Counted from the first letter of the stretch, positions 25,787-34,615 are shown. The stretch: 64,000 nt of DNA from Arthrobacter gallicola (GCF_014836775.1 NZ_JACSQD010000004.1:115016-179015), one strand, 5' to 3'. Made by a program: numbers and translations. Notes: generated by a model not told the origin, from the letters alone.

Positions 25787-26830
25787 CTAGACGCCGGAGT
25801 AGCTGTGCAGACCGGAGAAGAAGACGTTCACGATCGTGAAGTTGAAGACCACGCAGAGGTAGCCGACGATTGACAGCCACGCAGCACGGGTTCCGGTCCA
25901 GCCGCGGGTGGCCCGGGCGTGCAGGTAACCGGCGTAGACAACCCAGATCACGAAGGTCCAGACTTCCTTGGTGTCCCAGCCCCAGTAACGGCCCCAGGCC
26001 TGTTCGGCCCAGACGGAACCGGCCATCAGGGTGAACGTCCACAGCACGAATGCCACGGCGTTGATGCGGTAGGAGAAGGTTTCCAGCGACTGGGCGGAGG
26101 GAACGATCTTCAGGAAGGCCAGGCGTTCGCGGCCGCCGGCACGGACCTTGGCTTCGCGGTCCGCCTGCAGCAGCTGCAGGACCGACATAGCGAAGGTCAG
26201 GGTGAACAGTGCGGAGGCAATCACGGCAACGGAGACGTGGATGATCAGCCAGTAGCTCTGCAGTGCGGGGATCAGGTGGCCCACCGGGGTGGGGAAACCG
26301 ATGGTTGCTGCCATCATCATGATCAGCACCAGGCCGATAACGAACGTGCCCAGGAACCGCAGGTCACGGCGCAGCAGGACGAGCAGGAAGACAACGGCAA
26401 CGACCATCGCGCCGGTGGTGCAGAACTCGTACATGTTGCCCCAGGGCACGCGGTGCGCGGCCAGGCCGCGCATCACGACGGCGGCGACATGGATGAGCGT
26501 TCCCAGCACCGTCAGGGCGACGGCGATGCGGGCGGCGTTGCGCCGTTCCCCGGTGTAACCCATGGCATCATCGGCGGTGAGGGCAGCACCGCTGGTGTCC
26601 CAGTTGCGGTTCGAGCCCTCCGGCCCGGAAGGAGCACCCGCCGAGACCATGGCCTTTTCCGCCGGGACCGCTGCCTGCAGCGCACCGGCCTTCTGGTCAA
26701 TGGCACGGAGCGTTTTACTGCTCTTGGCCAGGTCCCAGGTGAAAGCCAGGAACGCCACCGTGTAGGTGAACGCGGCCAGCAGCATAAAGAGGTCGCTGTA
26801 CTCAGCGAGCTGGTAGTCGATGGAGGGCAT
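25787..26830 (-). CDS. ccsB: Cytochrome c biogenesis protein CcsB (CcsA/ResC type)
   Basis: Heme-handling membrane protein (347 residues, about eight helices) of the System II cytochrome c synthetase; with ResB it moves heme outward and attaches it to CXXCH apocytochromes. The WWD-type heme loop is seen as WGRYWGWDTKEVWTFVIW, and conserved flanking histidines occur in RVPWGNMYEFCTTGA-adjacent helices and in YLHARATRGW. The ATG overlaps the resB stop by one base. Last gene of the maturation operon, ending in the terminator at 25732-25764. Confidence 0.95.
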   Translation of the reverse strand: MPSIDYQLAEYSDLFMLLAAFTYTVAFLAFTWDLAKSSKTLRAIDQKAGALQAAVPAEKAMVSAGAPSGPEGSNRNWDTSGAALTADDAMGYTGERRNAARIAVALTVLGTLIHVAAVVMRGLAAHRVPWGNMYEFCTTGAMVVAVVFLLVLLRRDLRFLGTFVIGLVLIMMMAATIGFPTPVGHLIPALQSYWLIIHVSVAVIASALFTLTFAMSVLQLLQADREAKVRAGGRERLAFLKIVPSAQSLETFSYRINAVAFVLWTFTLMAGSVWAEQAWGRYWGWDTKEVWTFVIWVVYAGYLHARATRGWTGTRAAWLSIVGYLCVVFNFTIVNVFFSGLHSYSGV

Positions 26831-28593
26831 TAGTCGTCCTTACCTGATTCTTCCGTGCGTCCGGTGCTGCCGGCCACTGATGCGTCGGCCAGGGTGTCCG
26901 GGCCGTCCTTCCGCGGAGCGGCCCCGGCCGCCATCCACTTCTTTTCCAGCAGGTTGCGCAAAGCTTCGGCTTCGGTTTCCAGGCGGGCGTCTTCGCCGCG
27001 CGCCAGCAGACCGTACTCGACCATTATGCGGCCATCATCGTTCGTTCCCGTACGGACCCACACCCGGCGGCGGGCCAGGAACAGTGATGCGCTGAGTCCG
27101 GTCAGGCTGAGCACGGCAAAAATGAGCACTGCGTACTTGGCCGGATCGTAGTGGATGTCCAGTGCGGCATAACGCAGAAGGCCGTCAAAGCTGATGGACC
27201 CCTTGCCGTCCGGGAGGTCCTGGATCTGGTTCATTGCCAGGACAATGCCGCCGGAGTCCAGGTCACGGTTGTTCAAGGGCGTCAGGCCCTCTGTGTCCAG
27301 GACGAAGACGTTGCCCGGGACGCCGTCGTCCAGTCCCAGGTCCCCGTAGTAGGAGTTGAGGTTCAGCTGCGGGTTGGCCGGGTCCGGGTCGCCGGAGAAG
27401 GACACGCCGTTGCCGTCGATCAGCGCGGTGGGCAGGAAGAACCCGACGAACCCCAGCTGATCCGGTTTCGCGTCCGGGGCCTTGATCACCATCAAGGAGG
27501 TGTACACACCGTCAGTGGGGACACCGACAACCGGCCCCTGGAAGGCGATGTTGCCCTCGCCGTCGCGCACGGTCACTACGGGAGCGTAGCCGTTGCCGAC
27601 GAGGAAGACCCGGGTTCCGCCGATGGTCAGCGGTTCGTTGACCTTGAGGGTCTCCGTCCGCGGCTCATCATTCGGATCCTCCTTGACCGTCACGGAAGCG
27701 GTGAAGTCAAGCGGCTGGACCTTGCCGGTGCTGCTCTGCCGGTCGAAGGTGACGTCGAAATCATCCAGGGTGATCGAATACGGGGCCAGCTGCGACTCGG
27801 TGAAATTCGTGCCGGGGCTGAAGGTGTCATAGCCGACCAGTGTGTTCACAAAGGTTTCGCCTTCAACGACCACGCGCTGCCCGTTGTAACCGAACAGCCC
27901 GCCCACGGCGATTGAACCCAGCACACCGATCAGGCACACGTGGAAAACCAGGTTTCCGGTTTCCTTGGCGAAGCCGCGCTCGGCAGCGACGGAGGGCCGG
28001 TCGGTCTCCAGGTCGCGGGCCTCTACCCGGTAGCCGCGTTTGCGGAGCAGCTGCGCAGCGTCTTTGGCTGCTTCGGCTGCCGTCAGGCCGGCACCGGCCG
28101 GGACGGCGAGCGTGCCGTATTCGGGGAGCCGGGAGAGGTTCTTCGGGGTCCGCGGCGGCTTGGAGCGCAGCGCTTTCCAGTGGACCTTGGCCCGGGGAAT
28201 CACACAGCCGATCAGGGAGATAAACAGCAGCAGGTAGATCGCCGAGAACCAGGCGGAGGAGTACACATCAAACAGCTGGAACCGGTCAAGCCACGGGCCG
28301 GTGCCCGGGTTGTCCTGGATGTACTGCGTAACCGATGCCGGGTTGGCCGGACGCTGCGGGAACAGCGAGCCGGGCACCGCGGCGACGGCAAGCAGCAGAA
28401 GCAGGAACAGTGCGGTACGCATGCTGGTGAGCTGGGTCCACGCCCAGCGCAGCGTGCCAACCAGCCCGAGGGCCGGCAGGGCGACATCGTCGCGCTGGCG
28501 TCCGCGTTTCGTCTTGCCGCCCTGCGCCGGCGCGGAGTCAGGCGTATCCGGGGGCAGGGTCTGCGTCTTTTCGCTGTCCGGTTCAGGTTTCAA
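26830..28593 (-). CDS. resB: Cytochrome c biogenesis protein ResB
   Basis: Partner of CcsB in System II (587 residues). An N-terminal cytoplasmic stretch is followed by helices near residues 60-80 and 110-135, then a large outward-facing domain of about 330 residues and a final helix (YAVLIFAVLSLTGLSASLFLARRRVWVRT). The N-terminal sequence LRWAWTQLTSMRTALFLLLLLAVAAVPGSLFPQRP is typical of ResB. It binds apocytochrome and heme together with CcsB. It is 67 bases after ccdA, on the same strand. Confidence 0.95.
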   Translation of the reverse strand: MKPEPDSEKTQTLPPDTPDSAPAQGGKTKRGRQRDDVALPALGLVGTLRWAWTQLTSMRTALFLLLLLAVAAVPGSLFPQRPANPASVTQYIQDNPGTGPWLDRFQLFDVYSSAWFSAIYLLLFISLIGCVIPRAKVHWKALRSKPPRTPKNLSRLPEYGTLAVPAGAGLTAAEAAKDAAQLLRKRGYRVEARDLETDRPSVAAERGFAKETGNLVFHVCLIGVLGSIAVGGLFGYNGQRVVVEGETFVNTLVGYDTFSPGTNFTESQLAPYSITLDDFDVTFDRQSSTGKVQPLDFTASVTVKEDPNDEPRTETLKVNEPLTIGGTRVFLVGNGYAPVVTVRDGEGNIAFQGPVVGVPTDGVYTSLMVIKAPDAKPDQLGFVGFFLPTALIDGNGVSFSGDPDPANPQLNLNSYYGDLGLDDGVPGNVFVLDTEGLTPLNNRDLDSGGIVLAMNQIQDLPDGKGSISFDGLLRYAALDIHYDPAKYAVLIFAVLSLTGLSASLFLARRRVWVRTGTNDDGRIMVEYGLLARGEDARLETEAEALRNLLEKKWMAAGAAPRKDGPDTLADASVAGSTGRTEESGKDD

Positions 28594-28660
28594 CTGGTTC
28601 TCATTGTTCTCTGGGGACTGGTTCCGGGGGTCCGGCGGACTCGGGGCATCGTTGAGGTCA

Positions 28661-29464
28661 TCAAATCGGCAAGGTCACACTATCCACCCAGCCTTGGAGT
28701 TCATTGATCCAAAGCGTCCACACGCCGGTGGCCATCAGCAGGCCGAGGACGATCAGCATGCCGCCGCCGAAGCGCTGCATGGCGACCCGGTGGCGGCGGA
28801 AGAAGGAAAGGGCGCCCATGCCGCGGCGGAATCCCAGGGCGATGAACAGGAAGGGCAGACCCAATCCAAGGCAGTAGACAAAGGTAAGCAGTGCGCCCTT
28901 GGCCGCAGAGGCATCGTCACCGGAGAAGGAGAGCAGCTGCACCGCCGAAAGCGTCGGCCCCATGCAGGGTGCCCAGCCAAGACCGAAGGTGACACCCAGC
29001 AGCGGTGCTCCCCAGAGTCCGGCGGGCGGCTTCGCTTCGATCTTGCGGTCCCGCTGGAACCAGGACAGCCCGCCCATAAAAATAACGCCCATCAGGATAA
29101 TGAGCACACCCAGCAGCTGCGGGATCCAGGCCTGGTCCGCGCCGCGGAGCCAGGCTCCGAGCTGCCCGATTCCGGCGCCGATGGCGACGAAGACCACGGA
29201 GAAGCCCAGCACAAACAGCCCGATCCCGGTGAGCATCCGCCCGCGGCGCTGGTTCTCCAGGTCCACCCCGGAAAGTCCCGTGACGTATCCCAGGTAGCCG
29301 GGCACCAGGGGCAGGATGCACGGCGAGAGGAAGGACACCAGCCCAGCGAGGGCGGCAACGGGGATGGCGAGCAGCATCGATCCGTTGAGGATCGTTTCCG
29401 CGAACACATTCGCCGCCGGCAAAGCTGCGGCGGGCAAGGCTGCGGACAGGAGGACGGTGGGCAC
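28661..29464 (-). CDS. ccdA: Thiol-disulfide transporter CcdA
   Basis: Six-helix membrane protein (267 residues) that passes reducing equivalents from cytoplasmic thioredoxin to the extracytoplasmic TlpA/ResA protein. The redox Cys pair lies in SFLSPCILPLVPGYLGYVTG (first repeat) and in GVTFGLGWAPCMGPTLSA (second repeat), in the symmetrical CcdA arrangement. The start is five bases after the tlpA stop, so the pair is cotranscribed. Confidence 0.94.
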   Translation of the reverse strand: MPTVLLSAALPAAALPAANVFAETILNGSMLLAIPVAALAGLVSFLSPCILPLVPGYLGYVTGLSGVDLENQRRGRMLTGIGLFVLGFSVVFVAIGAGIGQLGAWLRGADQAWIPQLLGVLIILMGVIFMGGLSWFQRDRKIEAKPPAGLWGAPLLGVTFGLGWAPCMGPTLSAVQLLSFSGDDASAAKGALLTFVYCLGLGLPFLFIALGFRRGMGALSFFRRHRVAMQRFGGGMLIVLGLLMATGVWTLWINELQGWVDSVTLPI

Positions 29465-29469
29465 AGCTG

Positions 29470-30111
29470 CTACGCGGCCAACGCGTCGCTGATCAGGGCC
29501 TTCAGTGTGCCCTTGTCTGCCAGGCCAAGAATCCTGGCGGCGACTCTGCCCTCACGGTCCAGGACCAGTGTGGTCGGCACGGCCTGCGGCGGAACAAAGC
29601 GGGTCATGGCCAGAAGCACGTCCCCGTTCCGGTCCTCGAAGCTGGGGTACGGAATGGCGAAGTTCCGTTCGAAGGCCTCGGCTGTCCGGGCTTCATCACG
29701 GACATTCACCCCGTAGAAACGCGCTCCCTCTGAGGCGAAGGTCTCATGGAGTTCCACCAGGTCCGGCGCTTCCTTGCGGCACGGAGCGCACGCGGCGTAC
29801 CAGAAGTTAAGGACGACGACGTCGCCGGCCCAGTCAGCGGCGCTGACTTTCGTGCCGTCAAACAGAGTGCCGGTCAGCTCCACCGGCTCACCGCGGTCCG
29901 AAGCGGCGTATTCGGTGACGGAGCCGTCTCCGGCAATGTAGTTCTTGTTGTCGCCTGCTTTCGCCTGCTCGGCCAGCGGATCGTCCGCCGTGCATCCTGC
30001 CAGGGCGGCAGCCAGCGGCACGCCAACGGCCAGCCCGGCGCCGATCCGCAGAAAGGATCTGCGGTGCATGGCACCAGCCTGGTTTTCGCTCTCAGATTTC
30101 TTCAAGGACAT
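29470..30111 (-). CDS. TlpA/ResA-type thioredoxin-like lipoprotein with Tat signal
   Basis: Extracytoplasmic thiol reductase that keeps apocytochrome CXXCH cysteines reduced for heme attachment. The thioredoxin active site is WYAACAPCRKEAPDL (Cys-Ala-Pro-Cys). The N-terminus carries HRRSFLRIGAGLAVG, a twin-arginine-type signal (RRSFL), ending in the lipobox LAGC, so the protein probably leaves by the Tat route and is lipidated. ATG 30111 gives a 213-residue protein; ATG 30069, at the methionine directly before HRRSFLRIG, is an equally reasonable start. It lies between the phosphatase gene and ccdA. Confidence 0.9.
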   Translation of the reverse strand: MSLKKSESENQAGAMHRRSFLRIGAGLAVGVPLAAALAGCTADDPLAEQAKAGDNKNYIAGDGSVTEYAASDRGEPVELTGTLFDGTKVSAADWAGDVVVLNFWYAACAPCRKEAPDLVELHETFASEGARFYGVNVRDEARTAEAFERNFAIPYPSFEDRNGDVLLAMTRFVPPQAVPTTLVLDREGRVAARILGLADKGTLKALISDALAA

Positions 30112-30164
30112 CCAGCTTTCATCGCGGCAGGGGGCGGCCACTTCTACAACGCGTAGTAATTGTA

Positions 30165-30827
30165 TTATGCGCCGGGGATGTTAGCCGCACCGGGCAGCAG
30201 GTCTGCGGACGGCTCGGCGTACCGGACGCCGGTGAGCTGTCCGCCGTCGAAGTCCAGTGTGGTGACCGAGGTCAACGTGCATTCCCGGTTGCGGGGATCA
30301 TGCCAGAGCCGGCGGCCTTCGGCGGCCAGCCGGGTAACCCAGATCGGCAGCTGGTGACTGACCAGCACAGCCTCAGAATCCTCGCCGCCCAGTTCCAGGG
30401 CACGGATGCGTGCATCCTCAACGGCTGCCATAACGCGCTGCACCTGGGCGGCGTACGGCTCACCCCAGGAAGGCTTTATGGGGTTGCGCAGCAGCGGCCA
30501 GTACTTCGGATTACGGAGCCGGCTCTTGACGCCGGAGAGCCCTTCGAAACGGTTCTCGGCCTCCAGGATCCGTTCATCGGTGACGATCTCCAGGCCGAGT
30601 GCAGCGGCAATGGGGGCAGCCGTCTCCTGCGCACGGGTCAGCGGCGAGGCCACCACCTGCACCAGCTTGGCGCCGCTGTTCTGCTGCTCCTGGAAATAGG
30701 CAGCTACGCGGCGGGCCATCTCCTGGCCCAGGTCTGACAGGTGGAACTCGGGCAGACGGCCATACAAAACACCGTCCGGGTTGAAGACTTCGCCGTGACG
30801 GACTAGGTGAATTGAGGCTCGGGACAT
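30165..30827 (-). CDS. Histidine phosphatase family protein (Rv0525-like)
   Basis: A 220-residue phosphoglycerate-mutase-like phosphatase with IHLVRHGEVFNPDGVLYGRLP at the N-terminus and the second catalytic His in EAVLVSHQLPIWVTR. It heads the cytochrome c maturation cluster; the same gene order (phosphatase, TlpA, CcdA, ResB, CcsB) is remembered from M. tuberculosis Rv0525-Rv0529. The ATG at 30827 removes a 31-residue extension that overlaps promoter sequence. The substrate is unknown. Confidence 0.88.
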   Translation of the reverse strand: MSRASIHLVRHGEVFNPDGVLYGRLPEFHLSDLGQEMARRVAAYFQEQQNSGAKLVQVVASPLTRAQETAAPIAAALGLEIVTDERILEAENRFEGLSGVKSRLRNPKYWPLLRNPIKPSWGEPYAAQVQRVMAAVEDARIRALELGGEDSEAVLVSHQLPIWVTRLAAEGRRLWHDPRNRECTLTSVTTLDFDGGQLTGVRYAEPSADLLPGAANIPGA

Positions 30828-30905
30828 AACGACAAGTCTCGCAGAGACCCGTGGGAAGAATAAAACTTCACAAACACTTGAACCTTTGAGCAATCCATGG
30901 CAAGC

Positions 30906-30942
30906 TTGATGCAAATGCATCTACTGGTAGCGTTGCAAACGC
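30906..30942 (+). promoter_or_regulatory. Candidate yceI promoter overlapped by two palindromes
   Basis: TTGATG (30906-30911) and TAGCGT (30928-30933) are separated by 16 bases. GATGCAAATGCATC (30908-30921) and GCGTTGCAAACGC (30930-30942) are inverted repeats lying on the -35/spacer and the -10 region. They could be operators. Confidence 0.5.
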
Positions 30943-30972
30943 AGCACTGCCGTCTATCACAGGAGAAAAAAC

Positions 30973-31512
30973 ATGATCCCCACCGGTCTTAACGCAGGCA
31001 CCTGGAACCTCGACTCTTCCCACAGCGAGGTCGGATTCACCGTCCGTCACGCCGGCATCAGCAAGGTCCGCGGCAGCTTTGACAAGGTCACGTCCGTCCT
31101 GGAGGTCGGAGAAAGCCTGAGCGATTCGAAGCTCAGCGCCGTGATCGACGCCGCGTCCTTCAACTCCAACGACGCCAACCGCGACGCGCACATCAAGAGC
31201 GCAGACTTCTTCGACGTCGAGCAGTTCCCGGAACTGACCTTCACCGCCACGAAGGTTGAAGGTTCGGGCGAGAACTACAAGGTCTCCGGCGATCTGACCA
31301 TCAAGGGCATCACCCACCCGGTCACGCTGGACGTCGAGTTCAACGGCGTTGCCGTTGACCCGTTCGGTGCCACGCGTGCCGGCTTCTCCGGCAGCACCTC
31401 CATCAGCCGCAAGGAATTCGGCCTGACCTGGAACGCCGCACTCGAAACCGGCGGCGTACTGGTTGGTGACAAGGTCACCATCAACCTGGACGTTGCTTTC
31501 GTCGCAGCGTAA
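30973..31512 (+). CDS. YceI family protein
   Basis: A 179-residue lipocalin-like YceI protein that binds polyisoprenoid-type ligands in an eight-stranded barrel. It begins GTWNLDSSHSEVGFTVRHAGISKVRGSFDKV, the family start, and contains AASFNSNDANRDAHIKSADFFDVEQFPELTF, LTIKGITHPVTLDV and KEFGLTWNA. There is no signal peptide, so this copy is cytoplasmic. AGGAG precedes the ATG by eight bases. It is monocistronic, with a palindrome-rich promoter upstream and a 13-bp stem terminator downstream. Confidence 0.93.
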   Translation: MIPTGLNAGTWNLDSSHSEVGFTVRHAGISKVRGSFDKVTSVLEVGESLSDSKLSAVIDAASFNSNDANRDAHIKSADFFDVEQFPELTFTATKVEGSGENYKVSGDLTIKGITHPVTLDVEFNGVAVDPFGATRAGFSGSTSISRKEFGLTWNAALETGGVLVGDKVTINLDVAFVAA

Positions 31513-31527
31513 GTACCCCGCTTCACT

Positions 31528-31570
31528 GCGTAAGGCCCGGAACGCCCAGACGGCGTACCGGGCCTTACGC
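31528..31570 (+). terminator. Terminator of yceI
   Basis: A perfect 13-bp stem (31528-31540 with 31558-31570) enclosing a further 5-bp stem (31542-31546 with 31552-31556). No T-tract follows. Confidence 0.75.
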
Positions 31571-31777
31571 ATACCCGCTTACCCTCCGCCCACCTTCCCT
31601 GCCTGCTTTACCGGTGCCCGGTTCGCCCGAACCGGGTACCGGTGCAGGTGTCCCAGGTCTCCCGGATGGCACGGAGGGATAGACTGGACCTGACTTCGCA
31701 GACGGGGGATCTGCCCTATGGTCAGCACCATCCGGTACGAATCCTCCCGCAGACCATCCACACGGCAGGCGGCTGAC

Positions 31778-32665
31778 ATGACCACTCCCAACTCCCCCGA
31801 TTCCCACGAGCCCGACCGTCCGGAGGGAACGCCTGCTGGCGGTCCTGGCCCGGACGCGGCTCCCGGAGGCACCCCCAGCCCGGACAGCGGGCAGCCCCCG
31901 CAGCGTCCCCAGCCGCGGTACGGGCAGTACAGCCAGCCCGAGCAGCCCCCTGCACCGCCCCATGCCGGCCAGCAGCCGGGCGCCTATGGTCAGCAGTCCG
32001 GCCAGCCGGGCACCTTCGGCCAGGGGCAGCAATATGGCCAGGGCCAGTACGGCCCGGGAACCGGGCAGGCAGGCCAGCAGCCCGGCCCCTACGGTCAGGG
32101 GCAGTACGGTCAGGGGCAGTACGGTCAGACGCCGTACGGCTACCAGGCCGCCCAGCCCTCGGGTTATGCCTACCCCGGTGGACCGGCCGCTCAGTCCGGG
32201 CCCAAGGGACCGCCCCCGCGTGAAGTGATGATGGGCTTCTGGCTGATCCTCGCTGCCGGGGTGCTGGCCTTCATTAACAACCTGGTCACATCCTTCAACC
32301 TTCCGGATCTGCTCACCCCGGCCCAGATCCAGGACCTGCGGCAGGCGAACATCGACGTCCAGGACATCAGCGGATTTATGGTGACTTTCTCGGTCGTCAT
32401 CGCCCTGATTGGTTTGGGCCTGTACGTCCTGATCGCCCTGTTCGTGCGCAAGGGCCACAACTGGGCACGCATCGTGGGGACGGTCTTCGCCGCACTTTCC
32501 TTCTTCGGCCTGCTGGTATCCCTCCCGGCCTACTTCACGTCCGCACTCGGACTGCTGTCCCTGCTGTCCACGTTGCTTGGCATCGCGGGCATCGTCATGC
32601 TCTATCTGAAGCCCAGCAACGCCTACTTCCAGCGCCAACAGTTCAACCCGTACCGCCCTTACTAG
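31778..32665 (+). CDS. Gly/Gln/Pro-rich tail plus four-helix membrane protein
   Basis: A 295-residue protein. The first 145 residues are disordered and rich in Pro, Gly, Gln and Tyr, including repeated YGQGQ encoded by 15-bp DNA repeats. The rest has four membrane helices: MMGFWLILAAGVLAFINNLV, then the VDVQD-type extracellular loop, then two helices around the loop LFVRKGHNWARIVGT, then a last helix. The ATG at 31778 was preferred to 31718 because the extension is not membrane-like and AGGCGG is near. The neighbouring gene at 32817 has the same layout. Such proteins are common and uncharacterised in Micrococcaceae. Confidence 0.8.
   Translation: MTTPNSPDSHEPDRPEGTPAGGPGPDAAPGGTPSPDSGQPPQRPQPRYGQYSQPEQPPAPPHAGQQPGAYGQQSGQPGTFGQGQQYGQGQYGPGTGQAGQQPGPYGQGQYGQGQYGQTPYGYQAAQPSGYAYPGGPAAQSGPKGPPPREVMMGFWLILAAGVLAFINNLVTSFNLPDLLTPAQIQDLRQANIDVQDISGFMVTFSVVIALIGLGLYVLIALFVRKGHNWARIVGTVFAALSFFGLLVSLPAYFTSALGLLSLLSTLLGIAGIVMLYLKPSNAYFQRQQFNPYRPY
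32091..32128 (+). repeat. 15-bp in-frame tandem repeat
   Basis: The unit ACGGTCAGGGGCAGT occurs at 32091-32105 and 32106-32120, with a partial third copy to 32128. It encodes the YGQGQ units of the disordered tail, so copy-number change would keep the frame. Confidence 0.85.
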
Positions 32666-32747
32666 CCGCCTGTAACAATCTCGCTAAAGGCAGCGCAGGT
32701 TCACTGCCTCAGTGGTCACAGCACGGAGCCGGAGACGTAGCGTTTAA

Positions 32748-32783
32748 TGCTCCACGAAGGGCCTGCAGACCCTTCGTGGAGCA
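32748..32783 (+). terminator. Hairpin between the two paralogous membrane-protein genes
   Basis: A perfect 14-bp stem (32748-32761 with 32770-32783) with an eight-base loop, 82 bases after the first gene's stop and 34 bases before the second gene's start. It lacks a T-tract. It probably ends the first transcript, but it could also shape the leader of the second. Confidence 0.65.
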
Positions 32784-32816
32784 CCACTTCCCGCTCTCCT
32801 GAAGGCGGCTACGACT

Positions 32817-33761
32817 ATGACGATTCCCCCTGCAGCACCCAACTCCCCCAGTGCAGGCCCCAATCCCCCGGCTTCACGGGCAGCGCACCTGCGCAGCGGA
32901 TTCCGAGGGAACGGGAACCGTGCTGATTCCTCCGCGGGGCAGGAGCTCCCGGCCCACGCGTTAACGGAAGAGAGCCGGGGACGGGCGTGGCGGCCATGGC
33001 CGGGCACCGCGCTCCGGCAGGCCCTCCACGGACGGTCCGCTTCCCGGCGGCGGTCAGCAGCAGACCACAGGTCCTCCGAGCAGGACCTCACTGCATCCGA
33101 ACCGGCGGGGCACCCCTCCAGCGGGCTCGCTCCGGATCCTGGACCGGGATCGTCCACGGGCGCTGCTGCAGCATCCGCCACCGGAGCTGTTCCGGATCCA
33201 ACCACAGACCAGCACCGGCATAACCCTTGGCCGCTTGCCCAGCCGGCTGCCAAGCTGCCACCCAGGCCACAGCATCCCCCGGCTCCTGCGCCGGAACCTC
33301 CCCGACGGCTGCCGGACCGCCGGATCAGGCGCAAAGCCCCATTCGCTGTCCATGCCGGCGCCTGGCTCATAGCCGCGGCAGGTGTCCTGATCCTGGTCGT
33401 GGGGCTTAGGGCGGCCCTGGACCCGGCCAGGCCTTTCCCTGAAGCTGCCATTCAACTCCAGCAGCTGAAGGTGCCGCCTGAATCTGTGCTCGCGGTGGCA
33501 AGGGTCGCGGATGCGGCGCTCGCGGTCGTAACGTTCGGCCTCTACCTTTTCCTGGCGACCCTGGTCCGCGAAGGAAGAAACTGGGCCAGGGTGTGCTGCT
33601 GCCTGCTGATCACCGCGTCCCTGTTCCTGGGGATCAGAGACAACCTGGCACAGCATGTCGGGGCCGCGCTGCTCGCCGGTGCCGGGGTGGGACTGCTGTT
33701 CCTGCCGCGCGCTGCCCGCTACTTCGCGAGGCGCCGGTCCGGTCCGCAGCCGCTGGGTTAG
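32817..33761 (+). CDS. Pro-rich tail plus four-helix membrane protein (paralogue of the preceding gene)
   Basis: A 314-residue protein with a 180-residue Pro/Ala/Ser-rich disordered N-terminus and four C-terminal helices starting VHAGAWLIAAAGVLILVVGL. The loop LVREGRNWARVCCC matches LFVRKGHNWARIVGT of the gene at 31778, and the spacing of helices is the same, so the two are tandem paralogues. The N-terminal tails are unrelated in sequence. The ATG follows GGCGG. The function is unknown. Confidence 0.78.
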   Translation: MTIPPAAPNSPSAGPNPPASRAAHLRSGFRGNGNRADSSAGQELPAHALTEESRGRAWRPWPGTALRQALHGRSASRRRSAADHRSSEQDLTASEPAGHPSSGLAPDPGPGSSTGAAAASATGAVPDPTTDQHRHNPWPLAQPAAKLPPRPQHPPAPAPEPPRRLPDRRIRRKAPFAVHAGAWLIAAAGVLILVVGLRAALDPARPFPEAAIQLQQLKVPPESVLAVARVADAALAVVTFGLYLFLATLVREGRNWARVCCCLLITASLFLGIRDNLAQHVGAALLAGAGVGLLFLPRAARYFARRRSGPQPLG

Positions 33762-33765
33762 GCAC

Positions 33766-34482
33766 TCAGCGGAGGATCCTGGCCTGGGCGTCCGTGGCGA
33801 GCGCGGACACCTGAGCCCGCTGGGCGTGATAGGCCAGAATCTGCAGCTCCGTTGCCATGTCGACCTTGCGGATCTGCACCTCGGCCGGAGCCTGCAGGAC
33901 CACCGGAGCAAAACTCAGGATGCTCGTGATCCCGGCCGCCACCAGGCGGTCGCACATACCCTGGGCGGCTTCGGCGGGAACGGCCAGTACAGCCATATTG
34001 GCCCTGGTCTTTTCCAGGATGCTCTCCATAGCCTCCACCGGACTGATCCTGAGCCAGCCGACCTCCTGGCCAACCGCCATCTGATCGGCGTCAAACAGGG
34101 CCACCACTTCAAATCCGCGGGACCCGAATCCGGGGTACCCCGCAAGGGCCCGGCCCAAATGCCCGGCACCCACAATTGCCACCCGCCAGTCCAGGGTGAG
34201 GCCCAGGGCTGCCGAGATCTGTCCGCTCAGGTACGGGACGTCGTAGCCGACGCCGCGGGTTCCGTAGGAGCCCAGGTAGGAGAGGTCCTTCCGCAGCTTG
34301 GGGGAATTGACCCCGGCGGCCTCAGCCAGCTCCTCGGAGGAGACCCGCTCGATTCCCTCTGTCATCATGGTGCCGAGTACCCGCAGGTACACGGTCAGGC
34401 GGGCGAGGGATGCCGGAGGGATGTGCCGCCCGTGGCCGGACGCCGCCGGGCGGACCAGGTCACGCTCATCCGGAATACTCAC
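33766..34482 (-). CDS. rex: Redox-sensing transcriptional repressor Rex
   Basis: Senses the NADH/NAD ratio and represses respiratory genes when NAD is abundant. The N-terminal winged helix (LARLTVYLRVLGTMMTEG, VSSEELAEAAGVNSPKLRKDLSYLGSYGTRGVGY) is followed by a Rossmann domain with VAIVGAGHLGRALAGYPGF and the Asp of ALFDAD. The C-terminal swapped helix is also present. GTG 34482 (MSIPDERDLV) is favoured by ACGGAG eight bases upstream; GTG 34509 is the other option. In this window nar and cytochrome c genes are plausible targets, but no clear Rex palindrome was seen. Confidence 0.94.
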   Translation of the reverse strand: MSIPDERDLVRPAASGHGRHIPPASLARLTVYLRVLGTMMTEGIERVSSEELAEAAGVNSPKLRKDLSYLGSYGTRGVGYDVPYLSGQISAALGLTLDWRVAIVGAGHLGRALAGYPGFGSRGFEVVALFDADQMAVGQEVGWLRISPVEAMESILEKTRANMAVLAVPAEAAQGMCDRLVAAGITSILSFAPVVLQAPAEVQIRKVDMATELQILAYHAQRAQVSALATDAQARILR

Positions 34483-34615
34483 TTCTGCAACTCCGTCTGT
34501 CCTCAGCACCGGTCGGTCCCTGCGGACCGCCGGTCCGGTAATGTCCCACTCTAGGACTGTGCACGCCGCCTGACCAAGTGTGTTTTACCATCCGGACTCC
34601 GTGTGCGGCAGCGTG

